The translations under genes and the position numbers were made by a program. From Saccharomonospora sp. CUA-673 (GTDB lineage Bacteria; Actinomycetota; Actinomycetes; Mycobacteriales; Pseudonocardiaceae): a stretch of DNA of 64,000 bases. The stretch is from positions 92,308 through 156,307 of the forward strand of contig NZ_MKKE01000002.1 in assembly GCF_001942305.1 (NCBI RefSeq), read 5' to 3'. Positions 46,530 to 56,268 of the stretch are shown in pieces; the stretch's first letter is position 1; the number at the start of each line of letters is the position of its first letter. Below the pieces are notes generated by a model. That model searched no databases. It saw only the letters and a program-made list of their open reading frames with translations, and was not told the DNA's origin.

Positions 46530-47794
46530 CAGGTCCTCTTCTCCGGACGGGCCAGCACCACGGCGCTCTGGAAACCACCGAAGCCGCTGCCGACCGACAG
46601 CACGACGTCGGTCTGCTGTTGCCGCGCCTCGAGCGGGACGTAGTCCAGGTCGCACTCCGGGTCCGGCGTGTGCAGATTCGCCGTGGGCGGCACGACGTTG
46701 TCGTCCATCGCCAGCGCCGACGCGGCCAGTTCGATCGAGCCGATGGCGCCCAGCGAGTGGCCGACCATCGACTTGATCGAGCTCACCGGAACCTCGTAGG
46801 CGTGGGAGCCCAGGCTCCGCTTGACCGCCATCGTCTCGTGCCGATCGTTCTGCTTCGTGCCGGAACCGTGGGCGTTGACGTAGTCGATCGCGGACGGGTC
46901 GAGCTCGGCCTCGTCGAGCGCGGCCGTGATCGCGCGCGACATCTCCTCGCCGTCGGCCCGCAGCCCGGTCATGTGGTAGGCGTTGCAGTACGTCGCGTAA
47001 CCGGCGACCTCGGCGTAGATGTGCGCGCCGCGCCTGCGGGCCGATTCGAGCTCCTCGAGCACGAAGAAGGCCGAGCCCTCGCCGAGTACGAATCCGTTCC
47101 GGGTCGCGTCGAACGGACGGGACGCATGCTCCGGATCGTCGTTGCGCGGCGTCGTGGCCTTGATCGCGTCGAAACAGGCCAACGTGATCGGCGAGACCGG
47201 CGCGTCGCTCGCACCCGCGATCATCACGTCCGTGCGCCCCTCGCGGATCAGCTCGGTCGCGTAGCCGATGGTGTCCAATCCGGACGTGCAGCCCGTCGAG
47301 ATCACCGTCGCGGGACCGCGCGCGTCGACCGTCCACGCCACCTCGGCCGCGAACGAGCCGGGCACGAAGTAGTCGTACAGGTGCGGAACCGCGTAGTTGT
47401 GGTCGACGAGTTCGAGCCGCCCGCCGTCGGAGACCGTGCGGTACTCCCAGTCCAGACCGGTTGTCGCGCCGACGGCACTGCCGACGGCCGTACCGGTCCG
47501 ATACGGATTCAGGTCCGCGAAATCCAGACCACTGTCCTCGACCGCCTCGGCCGCGCTCACGACGGCCAGCTGCGCCGCCCGATCCATGCGCCGCTGCTGC
47601 TGCGGCGTGAGTCCGCTCAGGTCCGGGTCGAAGTCGATCTCGGCGGCCACCTGGGACCGGAACTGCGAGGGGTCGAAGAACGTGACCCGCCGGGTGGCCG
47701 TGCGGCCGGCGGTCAGCAGACCCCAGAACTCCTTGGTGCCGACGCCGCCGGGAGCGGTGACTCCCATGCCCGTCATGACGACACGGCGGCTCAT
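46529..47794 (-). CDS. Ketosynthase alpha (KS-alpha)
   Basis: 421 aa from ATG 47794, which overlaps the cyclase stop (ATGA); a longer frame has no support. Active-site Cys169 in [10 protein letters not shown], His in [11 protein letters not shown] and in [11 protein letters not shown]. It condenses malonyl units with the CLF and ACP. The set E-F-A-B-C-D-L-M in this order matches urdamycin/landomycin/gaudimycin loci. Confidence 0.97.
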   Translation of the reverse strand: MSRRVVMTGMGVTAPGGVGTKEFWGLLTAGRTATRRVTFFDPSQFRSQVAAEIDFDPDLSGLTPQQQRRMDRAAQLAVVSAAEAVEDSGLDFADLNPYRTGTAVGSAVGATTGLDWEYRTVSDGGRLELVDHNYAVPHLYDYFVPGSFAAEVAWTVDARGPATVISTGCTSGLDTIGYATELIREGRTDVMIAGASDAPVSPITLACFDAIKATTPRNDDPEHASRPFDATRNGFVLGEGSAFFVLEELESARRRGAHIYAEVAGYATYCNAYHMTGLRADGEEMSRAITAALDEAELDPSAIDYVNAHGSGTKQNDRHETMAVKRSLGSHAYEVPVSSIKSMVGHSLGAIGSIELAASALAMDDNVVPPTANLHTPDPECDLDYVPLEARQQQTDVVLSVGSGFGGFQSAVVLARPEKRT

Positions 47795-48117
47795 CCGGCG
47801 GTCCAATGATAGAACTGCTGCGCCATGGCGTCCCGCGGCGAACGCCACGTGTCCGGGTCGAATGCCGTGATGTGCGGCTTCAGGTCCGCGCTGATCCGGA
47901 CGAACTCCGGTTCGGTCTTGGCGCGTTCGATCCGCTCGCCGCCGTCGTCGGAGTCGAAGTCCTGCAGGTGGAAGTACAGGCCGTGGTAGTGGAACAACTG
48001 CCGCCGGCGCGTGCCCATGCGATGCGGCATGTCGGAGGCGTCGAACGCGGCGAACAGTTCGGACACCTCGTCGGCGGACCGGGGGTCCATCCGGGCAACG
48101 ATCAAGGAACTGTGCAT
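47791..48117 (-). CDS. Polyketide cyclase (TcmI/LanF/UrdF family)
   Basis: 108 aa ferredoxin-like fold cyclase. [20 protein letters not shown] and the C-terminal [11 protein letters not shown] are characteristic of the family, which closes the later rings of the angucycline skeleton. Between the E oxygenase and KS-alpha genes, as in other angucycline clusters. Confidence 0.95.
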   Translation of the reverse strand: MHSSLIVARMDPRSADEVSELFAAFDASDMPHRMGTRRRQLFHYHGLYFHLQDFDSDDGGERIERAKTEPEFVRISADLKPHITAFDPDTWRSPRDAMAQQFYHWTAG

Positions 48118-48166
48118 CTCGGGATGCCTTTCCGCAGTCGGGGAACGAATCGGGGAGGTTGGCGGG

Positions 48167-49630
48167 TCAGTGGGAAGGTCCGAACCACTGCCCCAGCGCC
48201 ATCTGGAGACTGTGGTGGCTCCCCGGCGCGGCCCACGCGATGTAGCCGTCGGGCCGGATCAGCACCGCCGACGTGGTCGCCAGCTCGGCGGGCGGATCGA
48301 TCGGCTGCGCCGTCACGACGTCGATCCGGTCCTCCCAGCCGACAGCACGTTCGCGCAGCACCGGGTTGTCGGCGAGATCGAGCAGGACGCCGTGTGCCCC
48401 GTGCATCAGCTCGACGCTCGAGGTCACCCGATCGCGGCCGGTCAGGGCCAGGCGCGGCATCCGCATGCCCAGCAACGGATGACTGCCGCCACCGACCTCG
48501 TAGCGCACCTCGAGACCGCTCACCATCGCGGCCAGATGCTTGCTCACCTCGTCGTACGCGGTGAGCTCGCCCAGCACGGCCCGCAACGGCTGCATCTCGG
48601 CGCCCGAGAGGAACAGCAACCCCTGGGCCTGCGTGTTGAGCAGCAACCGCTGCCCCACCGCATGCCGTTCGCTGTGGTAGCTGTCGAGGAGTTCGAGCGG
48701 CGCCGTCCCGCGCACCACCGCGGCGAGCTTCCAGCCCAGGTTCACCGAGTCCTGGATGCTCACGTTCATGCCCTGACCGCCCGCGGGCAGATGGATATGA
48801 GCGGCGTCGCCGGACAGCAGCACGCGTCCGCGGCGGTATTCGGTCACCTGCCGCGTGGCATCGCCGAAGGCGCTCACCCACACCGGCTCGGCACTCGAGA
48901 TGTCGATGCCCGTGATCCGCTTCCAGGCATCGGCCACCTCCTGGAACGGCGGCGCGTCGTCGCGTCGTTGCGGCGGGCTGTCCCGCTCGCACACGATGAT
49001 CCGGGTGATGTCCCCCGGCAGCTTGCCGACCATGACCATGCCGCGGTCGAGCGTCTCGCCGATCATCCGCGGCTCCAGCTCGACACCGCGGATGTCGGCG
49101 AGGAACATCTCCCTCGTCGCCGCCGTGCCCGGGAAGTCGAAACCGACGAGCTTGCGAATGGTGCTGCGACCACCGTCGCAACCGACCAGCCAGGACCCGC
49201 GCAGTTCGTAACCGCCGTCGGCCGCGTGCACGCTCGCCCGCACACCGTCGCCGTCGTCGTGCACCGAGGTGACCTCGTGGCCACGCCGGATGTCGGCGCC
49301 CAGTTCCGTCGCCCAGCTCTCGAGAATCGCCTCGGTGGTCGACTGCGGGATCGTCTTGGCGGCCTGGTGCGCGCCGTCCAACACCCCGAAGTCGATCGGG
49401 ATGCCACCGAAATGTCCCTGGTTGCTCGTCTCGACCTCACCGAAGCGACGCAGCAGGCCGCGTTGGTCGAACACCTCCATGGTGCGTGCGGTGAACCCGA
49501 GGCCCCGGGACTGCCCGGTGCGCTCCGGCAGTCGCTCGAGGACCACGACGTCGACGCCCGCGAGGCGAAGCTCGCCCGCGAGCATGAGGCCCGCCGGGCC
49601 CGCGCCGACGATAATGACCGAGGAATCCAA
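48167..49630 (-). CDS. Angucyclinone FAD monooxygenase (PgaE/UrdE/LanE type), TTG start
   Basis: 487 aa. VIIVGAGPAGLMLAGELRLAGV, SRGLGFTARTMEVFDQRG, VGCDGGRSTIRK and GRVLLSGDAAHIHLPAGGQ closely follow PgaE, which hydroxylates C-12 of the early angucyclinone. I place the start at TTG 49630: GGAGGGAG precedes it at proper spacing and the product then begins MDSSVIIVGAG, as in PgaE. Frames extended to upstream ATGs add non-conserved residues. First gene of the polyketide operon. Confidence 0.95.
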   Translation of the reverse strand: MDSSVIIVGAGPAGLMLAGELRLAGVDVVVLERLPERTGQSRGLGFTARTMEVFDQRGLLRRFGEVETSNQGHFGGIPIDFGVLDGAHQAAKTIPQSTTEAILESWATELGADIRRGHEVTSVHDDGDGVRASVHAADGGYELRGSWLVGCDGGRSTIRKLVGFDFPGTAATREMFLADIRGVELEPRMIGETLDRGMVMVGKLPGDITRIIVCERDSPPQRRDDAPPFQEVADAWKRITGIDISSAEPVWVSAFGDATRQVTEYRRGRVLLSGDAAHIHLPAGGQGMNVSIQDSVNLGWKLAAVVRGTAPLELLDSYHSERHAVGQRLLLNTQAQGLLFLSGAEMQPLRAVLGELTAYDEVSKHLAAMVSGLEVRYEVGGGSHPLLGMRMPRLALTGRDRVTSSVELMHGAHGVLLDLADNPVLRERAVGWEDRIDVVTAQPIDPPAELATTSAVLIRPDGYIAWAAPGSHHSLQMALGQWFGPSH

Positions 49631-49966
49631 TATCTTCTCCCTCCAAAGCCGGCCACGGCGCATATCCGCATACGCGAACACGACGCGAAGGCCACGTGAA
49701 TTCCGGGAGGTACACGGCGGAAGAGTTCATCGCCGCCCGAACAGAGATGTTGCAAATCTAGGAACGATCCTCTTCGCCAGGGCCGGGTCTGCGCAATACC
49801 CGGGCCGTCAAGAAACATACAAATCCCCGTGAAGCGCTTTTGGTACATTGTGGACGTTCACACCACGTCCGTTTCGTGACAAGGTTTCGCAAAGCCCCTT
49901 GCCGGACTCGGCCCGCTCAGTAGCGTCGCTGCCGCGAGCCTCCCCCGAGCGAAGGGATGTCCGACC
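49631..49966. other. Divergent promoter region of the polyketide operon
   Basis: 336 bp with markedly lower GC in the middle (about 49735-49870) than the flanks. It must contain the promoter for the E-to-M operon and for the HTH-like gene. Related short segments occur around 49848-49875 (GTGGACGTTCACACCACGTCC is in this stretch). No definite -35/-10 pair is asserted. Probable target of the cluster response regulator. Confidence 0.5.
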
Positions 49967-50806
49967 ATGACCACCACCGAGCTCTGTGCCGGCCGCCGAT
50001 GCCGCGACGACGAGCAACGCCGCGAGCCGACCGACGCCGGATCCCGACTGTGCAAGACCTGCCACCACGAACTGGTCACCGACCTCCGCCGACTGCCCGC
50101 CCTCTATGCGGCCACCGAGACCATCCTCGGCGGCGGCGGTCCCTCCGAACCGGGTCAGCGCCGCACCAACGACGTCAGCACGGGGATGCCGTTCAACCTC
50201 GCCGCATGCGAGACCCGCACGCAGATCGTCGACATCGTCAGCTCGTGGTCGGCGCTGGTGGTCGACGAACGTCGCGTGCGTCCGCCGCGCCGAACCGTCG
50301 CGGCAATGAGCGCGTTCCTGCTGACCCACTCCGACTGGCTCGGCAGGCACCCGGCCGCCGACGACATCAGCCGTGAGATCTCGACGCTGGTGCGCAGGGC
50401 CCGGCGCCTGCTCGACACCGAGCACACCAGCCGCCGGCCGGTCGGCGCGTGCGTCGAACCGGACTGCACCGGATCACTCTGGGCGGTCCTGCGTTCCGGG
50501 GCCACCAACACGGTCCGCTGCGATCGCAACCCCGCCCACCGCTGGGACGATGCGGCGTGGCTGACCCTGCAACGGCGCATGCACGGTACTCCCGCCGGGG
50601 CACCGGAACCCGCCAGCACGTGGCTGTCGGCCACCGACATCGCGAAGCTTCTGCGGCTGTCCACGGGGAGCGTCTACCGGCTCGCCAGCGAACATGCGTG
50701 GCAGCGTCGGAATCAGGGCGGTCGCGTGCAGTATCGCGGCGACGACGTCGCGACGACGATGCGCCGGCGCCAGGCTGCCGCCGACGCCGGGCGGCAACCC
50801 GCCTGA
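49967..50806 (+). CDS. Unknown protein with zinc-ribbon-like Cys pairs and C-terminal HTH
   Basis: 279 aa. An N-terminal Cys-rich motif (LCAGRRCRDD, then LCKTCHHEL) and a second Cys pair (GACVEPDCTGSL, TVRCDRNPAHRW) look like zinc sites. Residues about 220-265 (TWLSATDIAKLLRLSTGSVYRLASEHAW, then RRNQGGRVQYRGDDV) resemble an excisionase/MerR-like helix-turn-helix. Such proteins are frequent in actinomycetes near mobile or phage-like DNA. A regulatory role for the divergent polyketide operon is possible but unproven. Confidence 0.65.
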   Translation: MTTTELCAGRRCRDDEQRREPTDAGSRLCKTCHHELVTDLRRLPALYAATETILGGGGPSEPGQRRTNDVSTGMPFNLAACETRTQIVDIVSSWSALVVDERRVRPPRRTVAAMSAFLLTHSDWLGRHPAADDISREISTLVRRARRLLDTEHTSRRPVGACVEPDCTGSLWAVLRSGATNTVRCDRNPAHRWDDAAWLTLQRRMHGTPAGAPEPASTWLSATDIAKLLRLSTGSVYRLASEHAWQRRNQGGRVQYRGDDVATTMRRRQAAADAGRQPA

Positions 50807-50872
50807 CCGGCGGCCGAGCGTGCCGGACCGAGGCGGCTGCGCACCAGCGCCGGTGCACAGCCGCGTCCGGTA

Positions 50873-51631
50873 CTACGGATCCAACGCCTCGGCCGGGCCG
50901 TCACCCGAGCGGAAGCTGAACCCGACCCCACGCACGGTGTAGATCCAGTGCGCCGAGCCGAGCTTGCGACGCAACGCGCTCACGTGCGTGTCGATGGTGC
51001 GACTTCCCTTACCTGCCGCCGAGTACTCCCGCGGGACGTCCCACAGTTCCGCCATGAGCTGCTGCCGCGTGAACACCACGCCCGGCTCGCTCGCCAGCAG
51101 GTACAACAGGTCGAACTCTTTCCTGGTGAGTTCGACCGGACAGCCCGACACGTCGACCTGCCGGGTGGTGAGGTCGATGTTCAGGTCGCCTCGCACCAGA
51201 CCGGACGTGCCCGTCGACTCGCCTTCCGGTCGCACCGCGGGCTGCGGCTTGGCCGCGTAGGTGCGCCGCAGCAGCGCATCGATGCGCGCGACGAGCTCGC
51301 GCAGGGTGTACGGCTTGTCCAGACAGTCGTCGGCGCCGGCCTGCAGTCCGAGCACCCGGTCCGCCTCGGTGCGGTTCTCGGTGAACGCGATGATCGGTGT
51401 GTAGCTGTTGCGGCGGATCTGCCGGCACACCGACAGCCCGTCGACGTCCTGCAGGCCCAGATCCAGCAACACCAGATCGGCATCGTGGTAACTCTGGAGC
51501 ACCGCCGCACCGCTGAACACCGCGGTCGCCGCGTAGCCGTGCCGGCACAGATCCTCGGCCAGCCCGTCGATCTCCGCGGTGTCCGTCCCCGCGGTGAGTA
51601 ATTTCGCCACACCCTGGGCTTGGTCGAGCAT
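50873..51631 (-). CDS. Atypical OmpR-type response regulator (JadR1/LndI-like), cluster activator
   Basis: 252 aa from ATG 51631. Receiver domain: the phospho-acceptor-like Asp57 (LVLLDLGLQDVDGLSV) and Lys106 (CLDKPYTLREL) are kept, but the acidic pair usually found near the N-terminus is missing (VAKLLTAGTD). Effector domain: winged helix (ELTRKEFDLLYLLASEPGVV, then IDTHVSALRRKLG). Angucycline clusters use such regulators; JadR1 is controlled by binding the pathway product rather than by phosphorylation. No sensor kinase is nearby, which supports that mode. Confidence 0.9.
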   Translation of the reverse strand: MLDQAQGVAKLLTAGTDTAEIDGLAEDLCRHGYAATAVFSGAAVLQSYHDADLVLLDLGLQDVDGLSVCRQIRRNSYTPIIAFTENRTEADRVLGLQAGADDCLDKPYTLRELVARIDALLRRTYAAKPQPAVRPEGESTGTSGLVRGDLNIDLTTRQVDVSGCPVELTRKEFDLLYLLASEPGVVFTRQQLMAELWDVPREYSAAGKGSRTIDTHVSALRRKLGSAHWIYTVRGVGFSFRSGDGPAEALDP

Positions 51632-52451
51632 CCCGTCGTGTGCACCTCGATGAATTGTTTCGTATCGCCGAACGTCGCTGTCCGACCCCTGATTATTTGT
51701 CGACTCTTTCCGTCCCAGCCATGCGGTGGTCTTCTGCTGGGAACTTGGCAGTATCGGTCTTCGGTGCATATCGCGATGCCCGAGCATGGTTACACCTTAG
51801 GGGTAGGCCGGCAGTCCGGTTCACAGGTTTCACCCTGGACGGTTTCGTTCCCACTCGGCAATTCGGCTGCGTTCGCTACTCCATGCGGCCGCCCGACACC
51901 CGACCGCCGGACACGACACCGATACACGCCTCCTGCATCATGCACTCATCCATTCCGCCCCCAGTGACAGTCCGAATATCGACGAACTTATACCACACTT
52001 CGGCGAGGGCGGTTGATGCGTGTAGATTCATATCTACTACCGCACGATGGCGCCGATCGAAAAATGTCGATAAAGCGGGCAAAGCGCCCCGGTAATCCAT
52101 CAAAACTGCAGGTCAACGATTCGATGAACAGGCTCCGAACACTCTGACGGACGCGATCGCGGACGCCGCGACGAAACAATGCGGCAATCCAACCTCGACC
52201 GCGTCGATGCCACTCGTTCACCCCGGAGTCCACCACGAAAAGAAGTCAACCTACGTCGGTCGGGAAATGCATAACAATCCGATCGGCAATCCCGGACGAC
52301 CGTCCCAGAACTACTACACGGTAACCACAACCTGCAGCAAAGGTGATTCCTTACGCTGTGCCGATTCCCGCCCTCACGCAGTGCGATACTCCCTGCATGC
52401 GCCGCACCGCGCGCAATTCCTGTGGAGCTGCTCACACGAGGGGCGACAAGC
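51632..52451. other. Long intergenic region, relatively AT-rich, no gene
   Basis: 820 bp between the regulator start and the ABC-exporter terminator. GC is clearly lower than elsewhere (for example 51960-52130 and 52230-52340). Frames found here lack ribosome-binding sites and typical codon use. It should hold the regulator promoter and its control sites. Confidence 0.5.
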
Positions 52452-52494
52452 AAAGGGGAGCGTGCCCTCCCAGCAGGAGGGCACGCTCCCCTTT
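52452..52494 (-). terminator. Hairpin terminator of the ABC exporter operon
   Basis: 19-bp perfect stem, AAAGGGGAGCGTGCCCTCC with its complement at 52476-52494, around a 5-nt loop, 28 bp past the permease stop. Confidence 0.9.
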
Positions 52495-52522
52495 CATCGG
52501 CCCGGCCACGCAGACGGCTCGC

Positions 52523-53377
52523 TCAGTGGCGGTTGTAGACGCGCATCGTCAGCGGCCCGAAGATCGCCAGGATGATCGCCGCGGAGACGAACATCCACAT
52601 CGTCGACGAGGCGTCCCACTCCCCGCTCAGTGCGCCCCGTACCGCGCCGACCAGGTTCGCGATCGGGTTGACGTCGACGAAGCCCTGCAGCCACGACGGC
52701 ATCGTGCCCGGGTCGACGAACACGTTGCTCAGGAACGTCATCGGGAACAGCACGAGCATGCTCACGCCCATGACCGAGCGCTCCGAGCGCAGCACCAGCC
52801 CGAACAGTGTCCAGATCCAGCTGAACGCGAACGAGAACACCAGCAGCATGCCGATGCCCGCGGCGACGCCGACGAACCCGCCCTCCGGCCGGTAGCCCAT
52901 GACCAGGCCCACCACGAGAATCACGACCGAGGCCATCAGGTAGCGGCAGATGTCGCCGAAGATCGCGCCCACCAACGCCGCCGGCCGCCAGATCGGCAGG
53001 GTCCGGAACCGGTCGAACACGCCCTTCTCGATGTCGTTGTTCAGCCCCACGCCGGTGTACATCGTGATCATGGCGACGCTCATGACCAGGATGCCCGGCA
53101 GCAGGTACTGCAGGTACTCGTCCGGCGAACCGGCCAGAGCGCCGCCGAACAGGTACGTGAACATCAGAGTCATGATCACCGGGAACGCGGTGACGTCGAA
53201 CAGTTGCTCCGGCACGTGCTTGATCTTCAGCATCGCCCGCCACGCGAACGTCACCGATGCCGACCACGCACTCGGCCGGGCCGGCGGCGTTCCGGTTTCC
53301 AGGACCGTGCCGAGGCTGTCGGCCGCAGGCGTGTAGTCGTCGGTCTCGGTGCGCTGCGCACCCGATGTCGTGGTCAT
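52523..53377 (-). CDS. ABC-2 type permease (DrrB-like)
   Basis: 284 aa with six membrane segments. [37 protein letters not shown] is the DrrB-family signature. With the ATPase upstream (ATGA overlap) it forms a two-component drug exporter of the daunorubicin-resistance class, a likely self-resistance pump for the angucycline. Confidence 0.92.
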   Translation of the reverse strand: MTTTSGAQRTETDDYTPAADSLGTVLETGTPPARPSAWSASVTFAWRAMLKIKHVPEQLFDVTAFPVIMTLMFTYLFGGALAGSPDEYLQYLLPGILVMSVAMITMYTGVGLNNDIEKGVFDRFRTLPIWRPAALVGAIFGDICRYLMASVVILVVGLVMGYRPEGGFVGVAAGIGMLLVFSFAFSWIWTLFGLVLRSERSVMGVSMLVLFPMTFLSNVFVDPGTMPSWLQGFVDVNPIANLVGAVRGALSGEWDASSTMWMFVSAAIILAIFGPLTMRVYNRH

Positions 53378-54342
53378 GCCCGCGCCTCCTTCCGGTCCGT
53401 CAACGCCAGGAACACCTCGTCCAGGCTGGGCTGGCCGAGCGAGAAGTCGTCGACCGTGATGCCGTCCTCGGCCAACCGCGCCAGCGCCCGTGACGCCTGC
53501 TCGGCCGCACCCCGGCCGCTCTCGCCCTCCGCGACGCGTGCCGTGAGCGCCACCGGATCGGCATCCAGGGACACGTCCGCACCCAGCTCGGCGGCCAGCA
53601 CCCGTTCGGCCCGGCCGCGCTGACCGGCGTCGCGCAACCGCACGTGCACCGACCCGGCGCCCACCGACGACTTGAGCTCACCCGGTGTGCCCTCCGCGAT
53701 GACGGTTCCGTGGTCGATGACCGCGATCCGGCTCGCCAGATGGTCGGCCTCGTCCAGGTACTGCGTCGTCAACAACACCGTGGTGCCCTGCGCGACGATG
53801 ATCCGCACGATGTCCCACACCTGGTTGCGGCTCCGCGGATCCAGACCCGTCGTCGGCTCGTCCAGGAACAGCAGCCGCGGTGTGGAGATGATGCTCGCGG
53901 CGATGTCGATCCGCCGCCGCATCCCGCCCGAGTAGTTCTTCACCTGCCGGTCGGCGGCGTCGGTCAACCCGAACGCGTCGAGCAGCTCGCCGGCCCGCCG
54001 CTTCGCCGCCGTCTTACCGTGCCCCAGCAACCTGCCCAGCAGCACCAGATTCTCGACGCCGGTCAGGTCCTCGTCGATCGAGGCGTACTGCCCCGTCAGG
54101 CTCACCTGCGAGCGCACGCCCGCGGCGTCCCGCACGATGTCCCGGCCGAACACCGTGCCCTCACCCGCATCCGGACGCAGCAACGTCGCCAGCATCCGCA
54201 CGAACGTCGTCTTGCCCGCGCCGTTCGGCCCCAGGATCCCGTAGACCGTGGCCTCGGGCACCGACAGGTCGATCCCGTCCACCGCCCGGGTCTTGCCGAA
54301 GACCTTCACCAGGCCCGACGTCTCGATGGCGTGCTCCGCCAT
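53374..54342 (-). CDS. ABC exporter ATP-binding protein (DrrA-like)
   Basis: 322 aa. Walker [11 protein letters not shown], signature [16 protein letters not shown], Walker [13 protein letters not shown], and the DrrA-specific C-terminal domain ending in [18 protein letters not shown]. Powers the coupled DrrB-like permease. Probably marks the right side of the angucycline cluster. Confidence 0.93.
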   Translation of the reverse strand: MAEHAIETSGLVKVFGKTRAVDGIDLSVPEATVYGILGPNGAGKTTFVRMLATLLRPDAGEGTVFGRDIVRDAAGVRSQVSLTGQYASIDEDLTGVENLVLLGRLLGHGKTAAKRRAGELLDAFGLTDAADRQVKNYSGGMRRRIDIAASIISTPRLLFLDEPTTGLDPRSRNQVWDIVRIIVAQGTTVLLTTQYLDEADHLASRIAVIDHGTVIAEGTPGELKSSVGAGSVHVRLRDAGQRGRAERVLAAELGADVSLDADPVALTARVAEGESGRGAAEQASRALARLAEDGITVDDFSLGQPSLDEVFLALTDRKEARA

Positions 54343-54453
54343 GGTCGTCCCCTCCTCCTTGTCCCTGCTCGGCTGTGCGCCGGCTCATCGGACATAACGC
54401 ACCCACCGGTTAGATTGCTTCCCACGGCACCGCACGCGAGAAGGGCATCCGGC

Positions 54454-55248
54454 ATGGCAGGCGAGATCCGCGGACTGTACGTCTACCCCGTCAAGGGGTT
54501 GAGCGCGCAGGAATTGCCCCACGTGACCCTCGAAGCGGGCCGGGGCGTACCGCACGACCGCTCGTTCGCCCTCGCCCGGCCCGGCGGCACGTACACCCCC
54601 GGCCTCACCGAACCACTGCCGAAAACCCAGTTCCTCATGCTCGCCCGCGACGCCGCCCTGGCCGGATACCGCACCCACTTCGACCCGGAAACCGGAATCC
54701 TGCGCGCCGACCGCGACGGGCAGACCGTGCTGTCGGCCGATCTGACCACCGACGACGGCGCCGCGTCCGCGACGACATTCTTCGCCCGGGCACTGGGTTT
54801 GTCCACTCCGCCGGTGCTCGCCCGCGGCGCCGCGAACGGCACCGGCACCGACCGCCGGTTCACCGACGTGTCGGTGAAATCCGACGCCATGATGAACGCC
54901 GTATCGCTGGTCAACCTCGCGTCCGTGCGGGCCCTGTCGGACCGGCTCGGCATGCCGCTGGATCCGCTGCGGTTCCGCGCCAACCTCTACTTCGACGGGT
55001 TGCCCGCGTTCAGCGAACGCGACCTCGTCGGCGAGGAGATCACGATCGGCGGCCTGCGGCTGCGCGGGGTCCTCGCGACGAAGCGCTGCGCGGCCACGGA
55101 GGTCAACCCGGACACGGCCGAACGTGACATCGACCTGCCGCGCCGGCTCAACGAGGAGTTCGGCCACATCGAGATGGGCATGTACGCCGAGGTCGTCGGC
55201 GGCGGCACCGTCCGGCCCGGCGACGTGATCGACTACCCGGTCAGCTGA
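54454..55248 (+). CDS. MOSC-domain protein (YcbX/MOCOS C-terminal type)
   Basis: 264 aa. N-terminal beta-barrel (GEIRGLYVYPVKGLSAQEL) and C-terminal MOSC domain with the conserved Cys in TKRCAATEVNPDT. Related proteins bind molybdenum cofactor or transfer sulphur; some reduce N-hydroxylated compounds. Single gene, convergent with the hydrolase (8-bp tail overlap). Not evidently part of the cluster. Confidence 0.88.
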   Translation: MAGEIRGLYVYPVKGLSAQELPHVTLEAGRGVPHDRSFALARPGGTYTPGLTEPLPKTQFLMLARDAALAGYRTHFDPETGILRADRDGQTVLSADLTTDDGAASATTFFARALGLSTPPVLARGAANGTGTDRRFTDVSVKSDAMMNAVSLVNLASVRALSDRLGMPLDPLRFRANLYFDGLPAFSERDLVGEEITIGGLRLRGVLATKRCAATEVNPDTAERDIDLPRRLNEEFGHIEMGMYAEVVGGGTVRPGDVIDYPVS

Positions 55249-56137
55249 CACTTCCGGACCCCACCGCCTCGCCGGTCGGCGACGGCGTCGCCGCGGCAAG
55301 GGCGGCCAGCAGATCCGCCGCCTCGGCCCGCGGCGCCTCGCGCACCAGGAACCCGACGTGGCTGCCGTCGAGCGTGTGGACGTCGAACGGCCGCGCCGGT
55401 GTCATGGCGTCGGCGTCGGCGATCAGCCGGTCCTGCAACGCGAGCGGCATCGAGGTGTCCGCGATGAGCCGCACGTAACTGCGCGCCACGCTCCCCCAGC
55501 GCTCGACGTCGGCGCGCTCGCCCGGGTCGAGGATCTCGTCGGCGTCGAGCAACGCCAGGAAGGCCAGGAACTCGTCGTCGGTGCCGTCGGCGAGCATCGA
55601 CTCCTTGAGCGCCGCCAGCGCGGCCGGATCGCCGGTGCGCCAGTTCATCCGCAGCGCACCGAGCTCCGCAGGGTCGGCGGTGAGGATGTTCGGCAACCGG
55701 TTCAGCGCGCTGTCGGCGTACTCCGGCGAGTCCAGGTACTCCGCGACGGTCGCGGCCACCGGGCACCACGCCGAGATGTAGACCGCGCGGTCGACGAGTT
55801 CCGGCGCGGTGCTCAGCAGACCGGTGAGCGGCAGGCCGCCCCGGCTGTGCCCGACCACGACGACCGGTCCGTGCTCCCTGGCGCGGGTGACGACGTCGAC
55901 GAGGTGGTCCACCGCGTGCTGCACGGTCACGCCGGCGGCCGCGGACGGAACCCGCGCGAGCGCGGCGGCGTCCTGCGGTGCCTGATAGCCGGCCGGCCAC
56001 GTGGCGCCGAATCCGTGCGCCGGCAGGTCCACGGCGAGCGAGCGCACACCGCGCAGGGCGAGGTCGCGCTGCAACGGCGCCCACGAGAACGAGTTGCTGT
56101 TGGAACCGGGAACGAGGACGACCGTCGGCGATGGCAT
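55241..56137 (-). CDS. Alpha/beta hydrolase (EstC-like)
   Basis: 298 aa. Oxyanion/nucleophile elements: VLVPGSNSNSFSWAP near the start and the elbow GHSRGG with Ser nucleophile; catalytic His near the C-terminus in DGSHVGFL. ATG 56137 is chosen; the frame stays open far upstream through the antisense of the TetR gene, which is not meaningful. Substrate unknown. Confidence 0.85.
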   Translation of the reverse strand: MPSPTVVLVPGSNSNSFSWAPLQRDLALRGVRSLAVDLPAHGFGATWPAGYQAPQDAAALARVPSAAAGVTVQHAVDHLVDVVTRAREHGPVVVVGHSRGGLPLTGLLSTAPELVDRAVYISAWCPVAATVAEYLDSPEYADSALNRLPNILTADPAELGALRMNWRTGDPAALAALKESMLADGTDDEFLAFLALLDADEILDPGERADVERWGSVARSYVRLIADTSMPLALQDRLIADADAMTPARPFDVHTLDGSHVGFLVREAPRAEAADLLAALAAATPSPTGEAVGSGSVS

Positions 56138-56268
56138 GCGCCGATCCTGGCACCCGGAGCCGACGGCGCCTACCGAATTTCCCTTCGTCCGAGCGATCGT
56201 GGCGGTGCCGGGAGGACGGCAACGGCGCACTGCGGGGGAGGGCACCCAGGGCCGAGAGGTATAGGTCG

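Noticed and set aside
50873..51787. Longer N-terminus (ATG/GTG at 51787) for the response regulator
   Set aside because: The extra 52 residues lie in AT-rich promoter-like DNA and have no family counterpart; ATG 51631 fits the receiver domain start.
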